A DNA stretch of 64,000 nucleotides, from NCBI GenBank assembly GCA_038373865.1, contig JAXGGA010005181.1, forward strand, positions 16,535 to 80,534. The letters run 5' to 3'. Below are positions 34,020-45,395 of the stretch, in pieces. Numbering within the stretch: position 1 is the first letter of the stretch; every line of letters starts with the position of its first letter. The DNA comes from Uloborus plumipes. Taxonomy: Eukaryota > Arthropoda > Arachnida > Araneae > Uloboridae. Made by a program: the position numbers and the translations under genes. Under the pieces are notes generated by a model. It did not search any database, was not told where the DNA came from, and was given only the letters and a program-made list of their open reading frames with translations.

Positions 34020-34530
34020 GAACAGGCTGACTTGTCCGACATTTTGGTTCCAAGACATTCTTGGATCCAGCCTTGTTACAGGTATTTGAAGCACATTAAC
34101 TTTATACCTGGTTGCTCTGGCGTAAAATAATTTATGATTAGTTGGATAAAGCACCATATTGGGTAAATTTAAAAAGATAACCTTTTTCTCGAGTTTAAAG
34201 ACAATTTGTTGGGAAATGTTTCATGAAATTGGGTCTATTTTCATATCACACTTGTTTTAAGCTTGAGTTTATGAAATGTTTTTGTCATATAGACAAAAAT
34301 AGTCAAATATCATCTATGCAGCTACAGTTCAAGCTTAGCTTTCACTTTTCTTCAATGCGACTTGAGTACAGATACCAGTGGTTCCACTCCCACCGTTTTG
34401 GAACCAAAATACCGGATGAGTCAGCTCCTCTCTTATAGGAGCCTTACTGCATCCCATGTTAATGAGTGTCATAAAGCACAAATCTGTAGTCCATAGATGG
34501 AATAAACGAGTTGGTGGTGTATTGCATGAG
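34020..34530 (+). repeat. interspersed repeat family A, copy 4
   Basis: Unbroken copy downstream of the aminopeptidase. It carries both the caatgcgactt block and the atggaataaacgagttggtg block that flank the palindrome in copy 3. Confidence 0.65.
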
Positions 34531-37500
34531 TTCATTGTTTTAAAATATCTTCTTTTCGTTAAAGCGATGAAAAAACATCGCTTTAAGCCGTTTAACTATT
34601 TTGTTCACTAATTTATATATAGAGTTCAAAATGATCTCAGAATAACTTTTTTTGTGATCAGTTTTAATGGATCTCGAGTGATTATTTTCTCAAGAAATTG
34701 TACTGAGCAGTTTCAAAGCCGTTAAAAATATTACTTTATTTCGCAGGGAATATTCTTTGCAAGCATATTTTTTTTTAAAAAATTGCAAAAATATGTGCGA
34801 ATGAATAACTACAAAAATTTTCAACGTTTTTCATTTTAGTCTGTTCAAGAACTATATAACTACGCATACAACGCTGCAATAAATTGCTGTTTTTTTTTTT
34901 TTTTTTAACAATTTTTCGTCAAAACTTTGTGATTAATACCGGACACTAAAAAGAAAGGCTATCAGGAAAGAAATGTTCACGCGTCAGCCTAAACAAAGAA
35001 ACGATTATCTAAAGAAATTTTTCGAAAAAGATGCAGCGATATTTCAGCTGCCTGTCAACATAAAGAATTGTAACAACTCTGTTTTACTTTATGTAGAGTG
35101 TTTGTATCCCAGTATCATAAAAATCTATAAAACCAGAGAATGAGTTAAACTGGCCTTATTTGTCCGCCCTTCTTACGGTAAGTTTCACCAGCTGCAGAAG
35201 TTGTTCTGTGAGGTATTTCATCATTCATCTAAAATGCTGATTGTGCTCCCCACGACTTTCATCTGTTGTCGTACTTGATGTAATTCCGAGTGTGGACATC
35301 ACTTTCTCATAGAATAAGAGGTGCCGACAGCTATGACATACTAGTTCCCTCTGCAGTCCTTGGTGGCAATTCTTATGATACTGGACTATAAAAATTTATC
35401 CCACAATATCACATGTGTAAAAATTCCCGTGGTACGTTTTATTTCTTTTTATGGGCGTTAATCAACTTTCCAGATGACTTGATACTAAGAGCCCCCCCCC
35501 CCCCCAATTGCAGAAATATCACAAAAAAAAAAAAAAAATACTTTCATTAATGGCGAACACCTTAGCTGGTTTAACGAGAGATATATCGTATATCCAGCAA
35601 TATCCAGTATGGTTAAAGGCTTTAAAAATGGAAAGTCACAGACAAGAGTTTTAAACTTTTTTTATTTTATTTTATTATCGTTAAACAGATGAAAAAAACT
35701 CACCCAATAACTGTCGCAAATTTTGGCTGTGGTTAATATCTACCATTTTATAAAGACATTTTCTCAGCAGTATTATCTATTTAACTGTATACATACGAAA
35801 TGTTTTTCAAACAGCATATGAATATTAAAGCAATTTTCACATATTGTTTGAATTAAACTCAGATAATAATTTTTAAACATATTGTTCAGATGTAACTAAC
35901 AATTTTTAAATGTATTAAAAACCTGTAATCCTTCAGTAACTTAGCGTTTAAATATTTTAAAGCATTTTTTCTGAGCGTGAATTTTACTTTAATTACTTTA
36001 AATGTTTTAGTGCTGAAACTGTATGTTTTTATTGTACTACTTTTATTGTATAAAGTCGAATATTATTTTGTAAAAAGTATTGTACATAGTTATGTAGAGA
36101 TGCTTTTCCTAAAAATGTATCTTGGATGAAGATTTTTAAAGAAATCTTTATTAATTTCGCATCAATGGGAACAAAAATTATTTGTAGTAATTTAATATGT
36201 ATCATCTTTCATTTTTTAAAGATGACTGTATGAATATACTGAAGATCAATAAATACAATTTCTACAAGTATTGAAGAATTGTGTTTGCATTGTTTCGTTT
36301 TTTACATACATTGGCACGGTTTCTATTACACTGAAATTAAACTACAGTTAAATTGTGTTTTCGAAACTGTTTTTTACAATTGTGGAATTCCATCTCATAA
36401 CAAAAAAAAAAGAAAGAAAAAAAATCACCGTTCTATAAATCCCTAATATATTGCTATTTACTGGCATCAAATTTCATCCCAATACGAAAAATTTTTTAGA
36501 TAATTCTCGGATAATGAAATTTAGAGTTTTATCTTTACATGTAAATTTCATAATAAATGTTAGATAAAAATCAAACTTTTTTTCTTCTTTAAACAAAACA
36601 AAGAACTTTTTAACCTTTGGAAAAATGAAGAAACAACACAACTTTAATCTCAATGCATAGTAACTGTAAAACTATCAGCCATTTTTCAGCTACTTTTATG
36701 CAGATTCATTTCTTAATTCATTCTACAGACCACGGCCCAAACAAATGCAAATAATTTTTAATCAACTGCATTTTCCTTGCGGAATTATACAACGTTTAAT
36801 TCCTAATTTTAATTCCCGTTCGAAAATTTTATTATGGTAATAAAATGCAACCATTAATCATGCGTGAAAGCATCAAAGTTAGATTTTCAATTGAATTCTA
36901 ATCAAAGCAACGCCGTTATTTGAGATCAAATGTCTCTCACATACAAATAGCATCGCAAAATAATTACAATCGTTCTAACAAATTGTGTCTTTACTTTAAC
37001 TTTATACTATACTTACAAGTTGCATTTAGGAGTTCAAGGATGATATATTATTATTTTATGACAGCTGATTTAAAAAAAAAGAAATTGAATATTTTTAACA
37101 TTTATATTTAGTGCACAAGTAAAGAATATCTCTTTAACATCCAGCATAAATATATGAGTTTGTCTCATCGTGTAAAGAAATTATTTTTTGACTGTGGGCT
37201 AAAGTTTTAATTATTATTTCAGTAACCTAATATTTTTCTATGATTTTAATGCGATGAAAATAAAAAAACATGTTAATAAACTACAAATTGTCAAGAAAAC
37301 TTCATTGTGCCTCGTTCACATTATTTTTTCCTTACAATCATATTTTAGCCCGAAGTGTTCTTCCTCTTTTTTCATTTATCAATTTAATAACTACGTATAA
37401 AAAATCTTACCTAATAAAGCGACAATATTTTAAGCAATTAAAAGAATCGTCATTGACATAACATTTTTTTACTAATTACTCAATAAAAATATCTTCTGTG

Positions 37501-37977
37501 TAACATAAGTCCTAAATTAAATTTTATTCGAAATTCCAGAGCTTAAATACGCCATCTTTTGATGCTTTAAAAAAATAGCCAAAGAGGTAAAACATATGAT
37601 TTTTGCCCGATCAAGGCAAAAGTCTTGTTGCCTGGGTCATATCCTACAAAAGCAGGTTTGTCTCTGTTTCAGCTTTTTCAGCGGCCATTAGTCAGAGACT
37701 TTAATTCCTCACATAGTTTGTTTGAACTACGAATTGAAGGAAATGAATATCATAAGTCACAATTTTTGCTTTAAAAACATAAATAGATTACTCGTGTGTA
37801 TCTGGCGTTAAAATGGTGGTTTGGTTATACAAATTAAAACGTAATTTTTAACATAACTTTTTTTCCGGCACTGATTACTTGTGATTTCAAAATACATGTG
37901 TGTAATATTTTCAAAAAATTTACATATTGGACTGTTGATTTTCTTCGATCCAAGAAACAATATGAATAATTTACATA
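34531..37977 (+). other. intergenic sequence with possible transcript end
   Basis: AT-rich. A TGTACATA (36081-36088) and an AATAAA (36248-36253) suggest a 3' end. A poly-C run is at about 35491-35505. No coding region was found. Confidence 0.45.
36248..36253 (+). terminator. candidate distal poly(A) signal
   Basis: AATAAA followed within 40 bp by the GT-rich stretch ttgtgtttgcattgtttcg. A Pumilio-type TGTACATA lies upstream at 36081-36088. It may end an extended aminopeptidase 3' UTR or an unseen non-coding transcript. This rests on motifs only. Confidence 0.25.
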
Positions 37978-37983
37978 TTTATT
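37978..37983 (-). terminator. candidate poly(A) signal of the MATH/BTB gene
   Basis: AATAAA on the minus strand about 230 bp beyond the stop codon of the 638-residue gene. This is the nearest convincing hexamer. Confidence 0.4.
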
Positions 37984-38214
37984 GTAAAGAAAGTATGTAT
38001 CGAGATCTTACAACGACTTTTCATAGCAAATGTGCATAACAGTAACAATATATTTCAGAATAGTGATTAAGCTGTACTATCATAAAATTGAGACATACCG
38101 TGGACAGTGTGTTATATCCTCAAATATCTTTTAAATGAAAACTCTATTAGCGTAAACATGTTAGTTCGTGTATCGCAGCATAAGTTTATAGTTTCAAATC
38201 ACTTCAGTTATCAT

Positions 38215-40131
38215 TTACTTTCGTAAAGTATTCCATAGCAAAGCACACTTTTCTTCGTCTCCTTCTTTCGTTAATTCGATGACGCGTAATATTTGAACTG
38301 ACAACCGACGCAAAACTTCAGTAGCCAAATCGACTCGCTTTTCAATTAAAACATCCCATTTGCTGTTATTCAGGACCTGATCTGCTCTGGCGCAAATAAA
38401 ATCACGAGAGGCAGCTTTCAAGTCATCGTCATTGTGGTTTCCAGCCAGAAGCAGAACATCACATGCGTTGTCAACTTCCAAATGCGATTCTAAGAATGCA
38501 GCGCATTTCTTCTGCAAACCATGGACTTGGAACTTATCCGCAGTTTCGTACAATTTAGCAGCGTTATCAAACTCAAGTTTTTCTACTTTACCAGTGTAAA
38601 TGTACATCAACATCCTGTCCAATGTCTCTGGGTTCGTATCCGATACAATGATGATGTCATCTTCCACTTCGCGTTCCAGTATTCTAGAGAACGTTTCGGA
38701 TCTTGCACTTAAAATTGCTTTGTGCGCGGGTAAGTCCTTACTCTCAGCTCGAAGGGTAACATCTGAAAATTTCCGAGAAATGTATAAATCTCCAAGGTCA
38801 TTACATAATCTACTTAAATCTTCTGAAGCTGTCAAGAACTTTCCAATCGTAGAAGGGCTGTAACTGGTTTCTTCTATTCTTGAAAGCACTTCACCGCTAG
38901 TAATAGAAATATCGCACAAAAGTAGCAAAGTATCATTTGGCAAATATAAGTCTTTCTTTTCGATTAGTTTCTTCTTCGACATAAACGCTGGAAAGCACCA
39001 CTCACTTTCATTCGCTTCAAAAAGATGCTCAACATGACGAAAATCTGCTTGTTTACTTTCATGGTCAAGAACAGAAATCTTGCAAGTTATGAACATTGGC
39101 TTTGTCTCCGAAGACAGACGATGTATCAGAACTTCTACATCATCTTCATCAGTGGTTTCTTTAGTCAAGTTAAATACTAACTTTACATCCAAACTAGCTA
39201 GGCTTTCTGTAAACAGTACAGGGCTGTATAATCTTTCCTGTCTTTTACGCGTGCTAAAGTTATCAATCATCCACGTAAAACTTTTCTTTTTAGCTAAGAT
39301 TGAAGACCGTGCTGCACACTTGTTAGGGTATGCATATATTTTTCTCTTCAAATCTTCCAAATGGTGTCTTTCTGCGATTGTGTACAAGTCATTTGGTAAG
39401 CAATTCACATTGGCTTCTATTTTCCCTGAATACAAATAGTGTATTAATGTTTTAATTGTAAAAGGTTTGACATCTGCAAACAACTCTTTCGTTGCGATCT
39501 CTGGACTTTTATTTTCGATTTCTTTCGCCAGCAAAGGCCATCGGGCATGTAAAAATGCCGTGTGAATGCGAAACACTTCGCCTTCTGCACTAAAAGCAAA
39601 ATCACTGAATTTGGCGTTTCCACACAAAGAAGACATATCTCGGGAGAGGTTTGCCATTTCAGATACATCGAAGACTCTACCTGCGTCAGGTTTACTCGTT
39701 TCCTCTGGTGCAAACAAACACTGAATTGTCAAAACATCATTGGGAAGTAAATAATCTTTCTCTGTCACCACCAAAAGTGACCTGTTCATGAATTCCCCAT
39801 AGCCCCATCCTTCGCCTCTTTCAAAGACATGTGGCGACAAGCGTCTTGTTATTGGTCTTAATCCTCCATCTACACCAACTGCAACAAGTTCGAAAAGCAC
39901 TGTGATAATATCAGGGCCTCCGTCGTCGGATTCTCTTTCGAGGTAAATCGACACGAATTCCTTATTTGCCACCTGTTCGCCTCTAGGAAATAGCATCAGG
40001 TACCATTTTACATTCCAGAATAAATCCATTGTGAAAGTTGGGCTGCGGAGACCTTCGCCATTTTGCTGTTTGCACAAACTAAAATTTTCAATTTTCCAGG
40101 TGAAGATGAACGAGTCCGTTGCCGTCCCCAT
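38215..40131 (-). CDS. MATH-BTB-MATH-BTB protein (TdPOZ/SPOP-like), intronless
   Basis: 638 residues in a single open frame. MATH 1 is at about 7-138 (FIFTWKIENFS opening), BTB/POZ 1 at about 174-265 (FSDFAFSAEGEVFRIHTAFL), MATH 2 at about 284-410 (SFTWMIDNFS) and BTB/POZ 2 at about 454-552 (KFSDVTLRAESKDLPAHKAI, then LDRMLMYIYTGKVEKL). A helical BACK-like tail runs to 638. In the SPOP/TdPOZ family MATH binds the substrate and BTB binds Cullin-3, so a role as a ubiquitin-ligase adaptor is inferred. The usual protein has one MATH and one BTB (about 350-400 residues); this one is a tandem double. The first BTB lacks the D-x-P-A-H-K core seen in the second and looks diverged. The start is the first ATG, directly before the MATH domain. 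The lack of introns may reflect retroposition. Domains can be named with confidence, but the exact paralogue cannot. Confidence 0.93.
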   Translation of the reverse strand: MGTATDSFIFTWKIENFSLCKQQNGEGLRSPTFTMDLFWNVKWYLMLFPRGEQVANKEFVSIYLERESDDGGPDIITVLFELVAVGVDGGLRPITRRLSPHVFERGEGWGYGEFMNRSLLVVTEKDYLLPNDVLTIQCLFAPEETSKPDAGRVFDVSEMANLSRDMSSLCGNAKFSDFAFSAEGEVFRIHTAFLHARWPLLAKEIENKSPEIATKELFADVKPFTIKTLIHYLYSGKIEANVNCLPNDLYTIAERHHLEDLKRKIYAYPNKCAARSSILAKKKSFTWMIDNFSTRKRQERLYSPVLFTESLASLDVKLVFNLTKETTDEDDVEVLIHRLSSETKPMFITCKISVLDHESKQADFRHVEHLFEANESEWCFPAFMSKKKLIEKKDLYLPNDTLLLLCDISITSGEVLSRIEETSYSPSTIGKFLTASEDLSRLCNDLGDLYISRKFSDVTLRAESKDLPAHKAILSARSETFSRILEREVEDDIIIVSDTNPETLDRMLMYIYTGKVEKLEFDNAAKLYETADKFQVHGLQKKCAAFLESHLEVDNACDVLLLAGNHNDDDLKAASRDFICARADQVLNNSKWDVLIEKRVDLATEVLRRLSVQILRVIELTKEGDEEKCALLWNTLRK

Positions 40132-41258
40132 ATTATAATTTGATAATCTCTAACTAAAAACTACTAAAAATCAGTCAGGAAACAGAAACCGATCAGATCA
40201 ATGTTAAGAATATTCTGACGCATCTCAATACAGCTGGAACACTAAGAACCTTATCAGAGGAAGTCAATTTATTTTTGCTCTAAACCGGTCATTGTATCAT
40301 TGGCGAGTCTTGGGGAAAACAAACACCCGATTCCCAACTATTTTCTTTGTGATACATAGAAGTGCTAAATATAAACTTTTATAAATGGCTTCACGATATA
40401 GCAGTTGCGAGAACAGTTGGAACAAATATTTATTATCTTACTTGACCTAGCATTTCTGATGAAAAAGATAACTATCTCTATCGTATCCGATGCGCTAAAT
40501 ACTATGTTACTGTCAGAAAAAGTGAATGCATTAAGTTCAGTTTCTGCAGTTTTAAGGCAAAAGCCGAGTTAAATTTGAAACGTGTGTGCGTGTGTGTGTA
40601 TTTTGTGAGTATGTGTATTCAGAAAGCGAAGGGCGGAAGGCAAAATGCATTTAAAAGACTAGGAATGAAAAAAGCTACCATCGACGCAATCCAAAAGTTA
40701 AAAGAATAAAAAATTAAAAAAAAAAAAAAAAACTTTTTTTTCATCCTAGAAAGATGAATTTCAAACATTTTTAGCTTTTCTGTGCGAAATATTTCAAATA
40801 CACTGGCATAAATTTCGAATCTATGCCTTTCAAAACTTTTTATTCGCTGACCTTAACATGAAACCCTCTATATTTTCACACGTAAGTTTACTTCATTGGC
40901 AGAAGAATTATGACTTTCGCTAAATTTTATGAAAGTTTCACTGACATATTCCTTTATTTATTACATATTTAGAAAGAATATTGAGTAGTATTGCTTCTGA
41001 GTCACAGTAAAAAAATGCTGCGTAGTTTTTGCAATGCGTTTTCAGTAACAATTTTTCGATCTATTTTTTTTGAAAATGTTTTTATGGCTTGTAATTGCTG
41101 TATCCACTAACTGTGATTCTAATCTTTTATTTCACACCCCTTGCTTCTTTTATCAACCTGTCCATATTTTTTCCACTTGCACAATTGTCTTTTTTGCGTA
41201 TTAAAGAACTTCAATACCATATGGAATTTCATACAGCTCATCTATAGATACACTGCTC
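40132..41258 (+). other. upstream region of the MATH/BTB gene
   Basis: Should hold the promoter of the minus-strand gene. I see no convincing TATA or initiator element. A GT-rich microsatellite occurs near 40580-40615 and a poly-A run near 40714. Confidence 0.45.
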
Positions 41259-41366
41259 CCCAAGTAGCACACTTCATTTTTTAAAGGTTGTAAAATGGTT
41301 ATTAACGTTGTAACAACCGCTTAAAAACGTTTATAAAACGTTTAAGGGTTATTTGTGCTACCTGGG
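41259..41366. mobile_element. CCCAAGTAGCAC MITE, 108 bp
   Basis: CCCAAGTAGCAC at the left and GTGCTACCTGGG at the right. The interior contains tandem aaacgttta motifs. A diverged relative lies at 221-300. Confidence 0.7.
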
Positions 41367-41622
41367 TCATTACAATTAAAGGGTATCGAAGTCATGAATA
41401 GATACTTCTGCTTCAGAAGGATTTATTTGAGGATTGATACGTGATCGACAAACAGGGTAGGCTATGCCATATGTGCAAAAAGAAAATGATCCATGCTTTG
41501 TCAGGGAAAAAAAATGTATATCATTGATCAGTTGGGTCAGGGCCGTATTTAAGGGGAGGATTTTTAGGGTTCAAACCCACTCCAAAAAATTTAAAAACTA
41601 TTCCAAAGAAAGCTTTTTATTG

Positions 41623-42045
41623 CACTGTAAACTCTCTATTATCCACGAGCGTATTATCCTCGAGGGTCTCAGGAAAGAAACAAAAACAATTAGCTGATTT
41701 TGTTCGAAAAAGCACGAATTTTAATTTTGTTCTTTCTTAACATTTCTTATCCACAAGAGTGGGTGTACTTCATCCAATAAATTATTTTACTTGGGCGTTA
41801 TCGTTTGTACTACTTTTTTGTATATTTTATATGCTTGAGAACCTCAAATACAAATAATTTTTTATGCTGTACCTCTATCGACACTGTTTGTACAGATCAC
41901 GTTTTAAGTGTAATGCAATTATTTTTGGCAAGACATTTTTTCGTCTTCATTATACCTTATTTTATGCTTTTTTCGGATTATCCACGATTTTCGTTATTCG
42001 CGATACCCGTGCCACCCAATTCCGCGGATAATCGGGAGTGTACCG
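41623..42045. mobile_element. pogo/Tigger-like MITE
   Basis: ctgtaaactctctattatcc at the left and, inverted at the right, cggtacactcccgattatcc. Such ATTATCC ends are usual in pogo-like elements. A partial inverted copy is at 43997-44225. Confidence 0.55.
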
Positions 42046-42365
42046 TACTTTTTTTGTTGAAAAAATGGTTATTATTTTATTTACTCTTTTTTTCATTTAT
42101 TTTTCAATTTCATTTGAAAAATTTAATTATTATTATTCAATAATTGTACCAACTTAATGCTCTACCCGCAGTATATTTATTTTCTTGTAGTTATTTTAAA
42201 CATCCTTATATGCAAAACCATACAGCGTTTTCCTTCCATACCGCAAAAACACAAAAATACAAAAACACTAAAATTCTTTACATTTGAAAGTGCCAAACTC
42301 TATATTTAACACATTTTAAAAGTATCATAAAATATGAAATTAAGAAGTATTACTTCAAATGCGTA

Positions 42366-43683
42366 GGGAAGACTGGGGACGGTTGTGACAATTTTCATTT
42401 GCTCCCCCATATATCTCTTAGTAATGCCTGTGAGCTGGTTTAAAGTTGTTTTTACGTTAAAGTGTACATTTGCCTGCTTATAAATACTAAAATTTTCTCC
42501 TTAAGTACAATACTTAACTCACAGGACCAAATTAAACAAAAAAGGAAAAAATGTCACAACCGACTTCATTCCAGGGGCGGTTGTGACAGTGCTTGGGGTC
42601 GGTTGTGACAAGTTCAAAAATACAGCAAAACAGTCTAGATCACTTTTAATTTCAAGTAATATTAAACGTAATTCACCAAAACCTTCATCTGGGAAAGTTT
42701 AACACTTAACAATGTGCCTCGTTCAGTTGAAGTAGCCTTATACCAAGTTTTGCAACAATATCAGGTTTTTGGAATTTCGTAACGTCTGTTTTGGCAACAT
42801 TATGCACATCCTGTGGGTCATAGTCGTGTCTGTTCATAACAATTCTCAAGTATCAAAGAAAGATTCCACATTTATTTGTTTTATTGAAGCTTGTTACTCT
42901 TGAAAGGCGAGTTGCATGAGCTACATGAACAGACGAGAAAAAATTCTATTCATAAATGAACGAAACCATTTCTCAGTAGCCATTTTACTCTCATGTCTGC
43001 TTTCAGCTCATATGTGAGCGCAAAAGCACTTTATTATTAGCAATATAACCTATGCACACGTTGTTTTCATTGTGACAGCGGCGGCCGGCTCCATCGCGTT
43101 GACGAATGAATGTTTCGTAGCAAAGACTTATGATTAACGTATTTCCAAAGCTGTCCGAAAGAAAAAATGTTTCACTTCTTTATAAGCTTCTTTATATTTC
43201 ATTAGGTCACACTGCCCTATTTCTGTCTTCTTCAAGCGTATTATGGGCATCAAATATGATAAATACATTTTTTACTCGTGTCACAACCGTCCCCACGCAA
43301 TTTGTCACAACCGACACCAACCCACTATTTTTGAAAACAGCAACCGCCATGGCAAAACAAAAAAGCCTACATAAAAAGTAATCACTGCTATTTCACTATT
43401 AAAGTTCACTACTAATGGGGGAAAACTCATTTCTCTATCTGTACCCATTCAACAGGAATAACTAAAAGAAATCGAACAAAAAAACTTACTTTTGACTGTT
43501 AAAAAATAACCAACCTCTCTGCTAGCGTTAATGTCGCTCGATGGCTACCGCAATGCTTTGACACACATTCAGACAAACATGCTGATACTCTCTCTCTCTT
43601 TGCTTCAACCAGCTATTAATTATGGTTTAGCTAATATGACGACTGTCACAACCGCCCGTGTCACAACCGTCCCCAGTCTCCCC
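42366..43683. mobile_element. non-autonomous element with GGTTGTGACA repeats
   Basis: GGGAAGACTGGGGACGGTTG at the left and its inverted partner at the right (ends GTCCCCAGTCTCCCC), flanked by TA (42364-42365 and 43684-43685). GGTTGTGACA or TGTCACAACC occurs at least seven times near both ends. 1318 bp with no recognisable gene. Confidence 0.75.
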
Positions 43684-43996
43684 TATACATAAGTACACAA
43701 ATCTGTTAGTTTAAGTTGCTAAAAATTCATCGAATATTTAACAGGGGTGAAGTTACTTAGAGTACACAAGTGTTTTCCTTCATTTGATAGATATGTCGTT
43801 TCTTGCATTTGCTCATTTTAATTCCTTCAAAGCAGCACTCCCTCATTTGAATAAGCTTCTGTAATGAAAATCAATGGAATATAGAAAAAAAAGTAAATTT
43901 TGTTGAATATTTTTATTTTACGAGATAGGTGTTTAGTAAAACAATCCTCGAAACAAAAGTCTGGTTACGGTCCTGAGTTGGGTACAAACAGAAAGC

Positions 43997-44225
43997 AAAT
44001 ACAGTACACTCCCGATTGTCAGCAGAATCGGGTGGCACGGGTTACGAAAACGGAAAAATCGCGAATGATCTGAAAAAATTATAAAATAATGGGTAGAAGA
44101 TAGAAAATGTATTTTGCTTAAAAATAATTGCATTACACTTAAAACGTGATATGTACAAACATTGACGACAGGTACAGCATACAAAATTATTTGTATTTGA
44201 GGTTCTCAGGCATATAAAATCTATT
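43997..44225 (-). repeat. pogo/Tigger-like MITE, partial inverted copy
   Basis: Starts cagtacactcccgattgtc and follows the reverse complement of 41800-42040, ending near ttgaggttctcaggcatat. Confidence 0.6.
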
Positions 44226-44403
44226 AACGAAGTGGTACTTACGATAACGCTCAGGTAAAATGGCTTATTGAATGAAATACATCGTACTCTTGGGTAAAAA
44301 ATGCTAAGAAAAAAACAAACATTTCGTCAAATGAAAATATTCAGCAGCCCGGAAGAGAAAACCAGAGTGAACTAGAAAAAAGGGATTACCACTCCATCAG
44401 AGA

Positions 44404-44661
44404 ATTGAAGGGCTTGGAGGATGAAGGGGCTATGTTACATTTTAAAAAAAGAAGACTCAATGGTAATCAATGGATACAGGTGAGCAAATAAAACTTGGTG
44501 CATCAAAAAGTAGATGTCATTAGACCAATTTCATACGCACACTAACGACAAAACCAGAAAACGAAAAAGCTGCCAACAACTGCAACAATAAAACTTTGAA
44601 CTTTAATTGCTGGCAATTTCTGTTTTGTCACACATCTCCTTCATCTCCCAAGCCCTTCAAT
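44404..44661. mobile_element. ATTGAAGG MITE, copy 2
   Basis: Same ends and interior as 24892-25125 (acgacaaaaccagaaaac shared). No clear target duplication is visible. Confidence 0.8.
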
Positions 44662-44749
44662 GCCAAGAAGGCTACAGGCATTTTCCTAACCTTTCCGAAC
44701 AAGAATAAAGTTAACAAAGATTTTTTTTATCTCCGGGACCTTCGCAGAT

Positions 44750-44777
44750 ACAGATACAGATACAGATACAGATAATT
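44750..44777 (+). repeat. (CAGATA)n microsatellite
   Basis: Four to five perfect acagat units. Confidence 0.9.
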
Positions 44778-44899
44778 AATTATTTTCGTGCCGGCGCGAA
44801 GCGCCTTTACACGTAACTGAGGTAGCATTGACGGGGAAATGACAAGTGAGCAACATCATTATGTAGGAAAAAAAACACACACACTCAATACACAATAAA

Positions 44900-45395
44900 A
44901 ATGCATGTACAATCATGAGTAAAACAATAAGACAATAGGGAAGAAAAGAGCATGAGAAGAGCAGAAAAAATTACAACAAGCGCAAGGCCAAACAGGGGCT
45001 GGGTAGAGTGAGAACCTGTGATCAGGGGGGGGGGGGCGCTCATCGTTGCCAATCCTAGTTTGGCTTTTGAGCGAATACGTGATGAACATAGCGTCTTGGG
45101 GCATGTTTTTTCCCCCAGTGCTATAAGTGTAATGGACCTGATCTCTAACCAGGGGGTTTTGATGTTGTTCCAAATTGGTGAAGAAATCAGTGGCTGTGTC
45201 AATGATGTAATTTGTGATGTACTTGACACCAGAATCCTTATGAAGGGTTTCATTCGAGACATACCATGGGGCTCTGAAGATGCGTCTGAGAATTTTGTTT
45301 TGAAGTGTTTGGATTTTTCCAATATTTGACTTAGCAGCATAGCCCCATGCAGGTATGCTATAAAGGAGTGCAGGGCGTATAATCATGGTGTAGAG
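44900..45395 (-). pseudogene. jockey-type LINE reverse transcriptase, 3' fragment
   Basis: Minus-strand reading contains MIIRPALLYSIPAWGYAAKS and IQTLQNKILRRIFRAPWYV, which match the thumb/C-terminal part of jockey-clade reverse transcriptases. It continues the protein at 48758-49024 once the intervening hAT element and one copy of its target duplication are removed. Useful similarity ends near 45100; the rest to 44900 may be the element's 3' region. The upstream polymerase core (YADD) is missing, so it is a dead fragment. Confidence 0.85.

Noticed and set aside
44885..45340. 151-residue frame overlapping the LINE fragment
   Set aside because: Alternative frame of the reverse transcriptase fragment. 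The 157-residue frame carries the jockey motifs.
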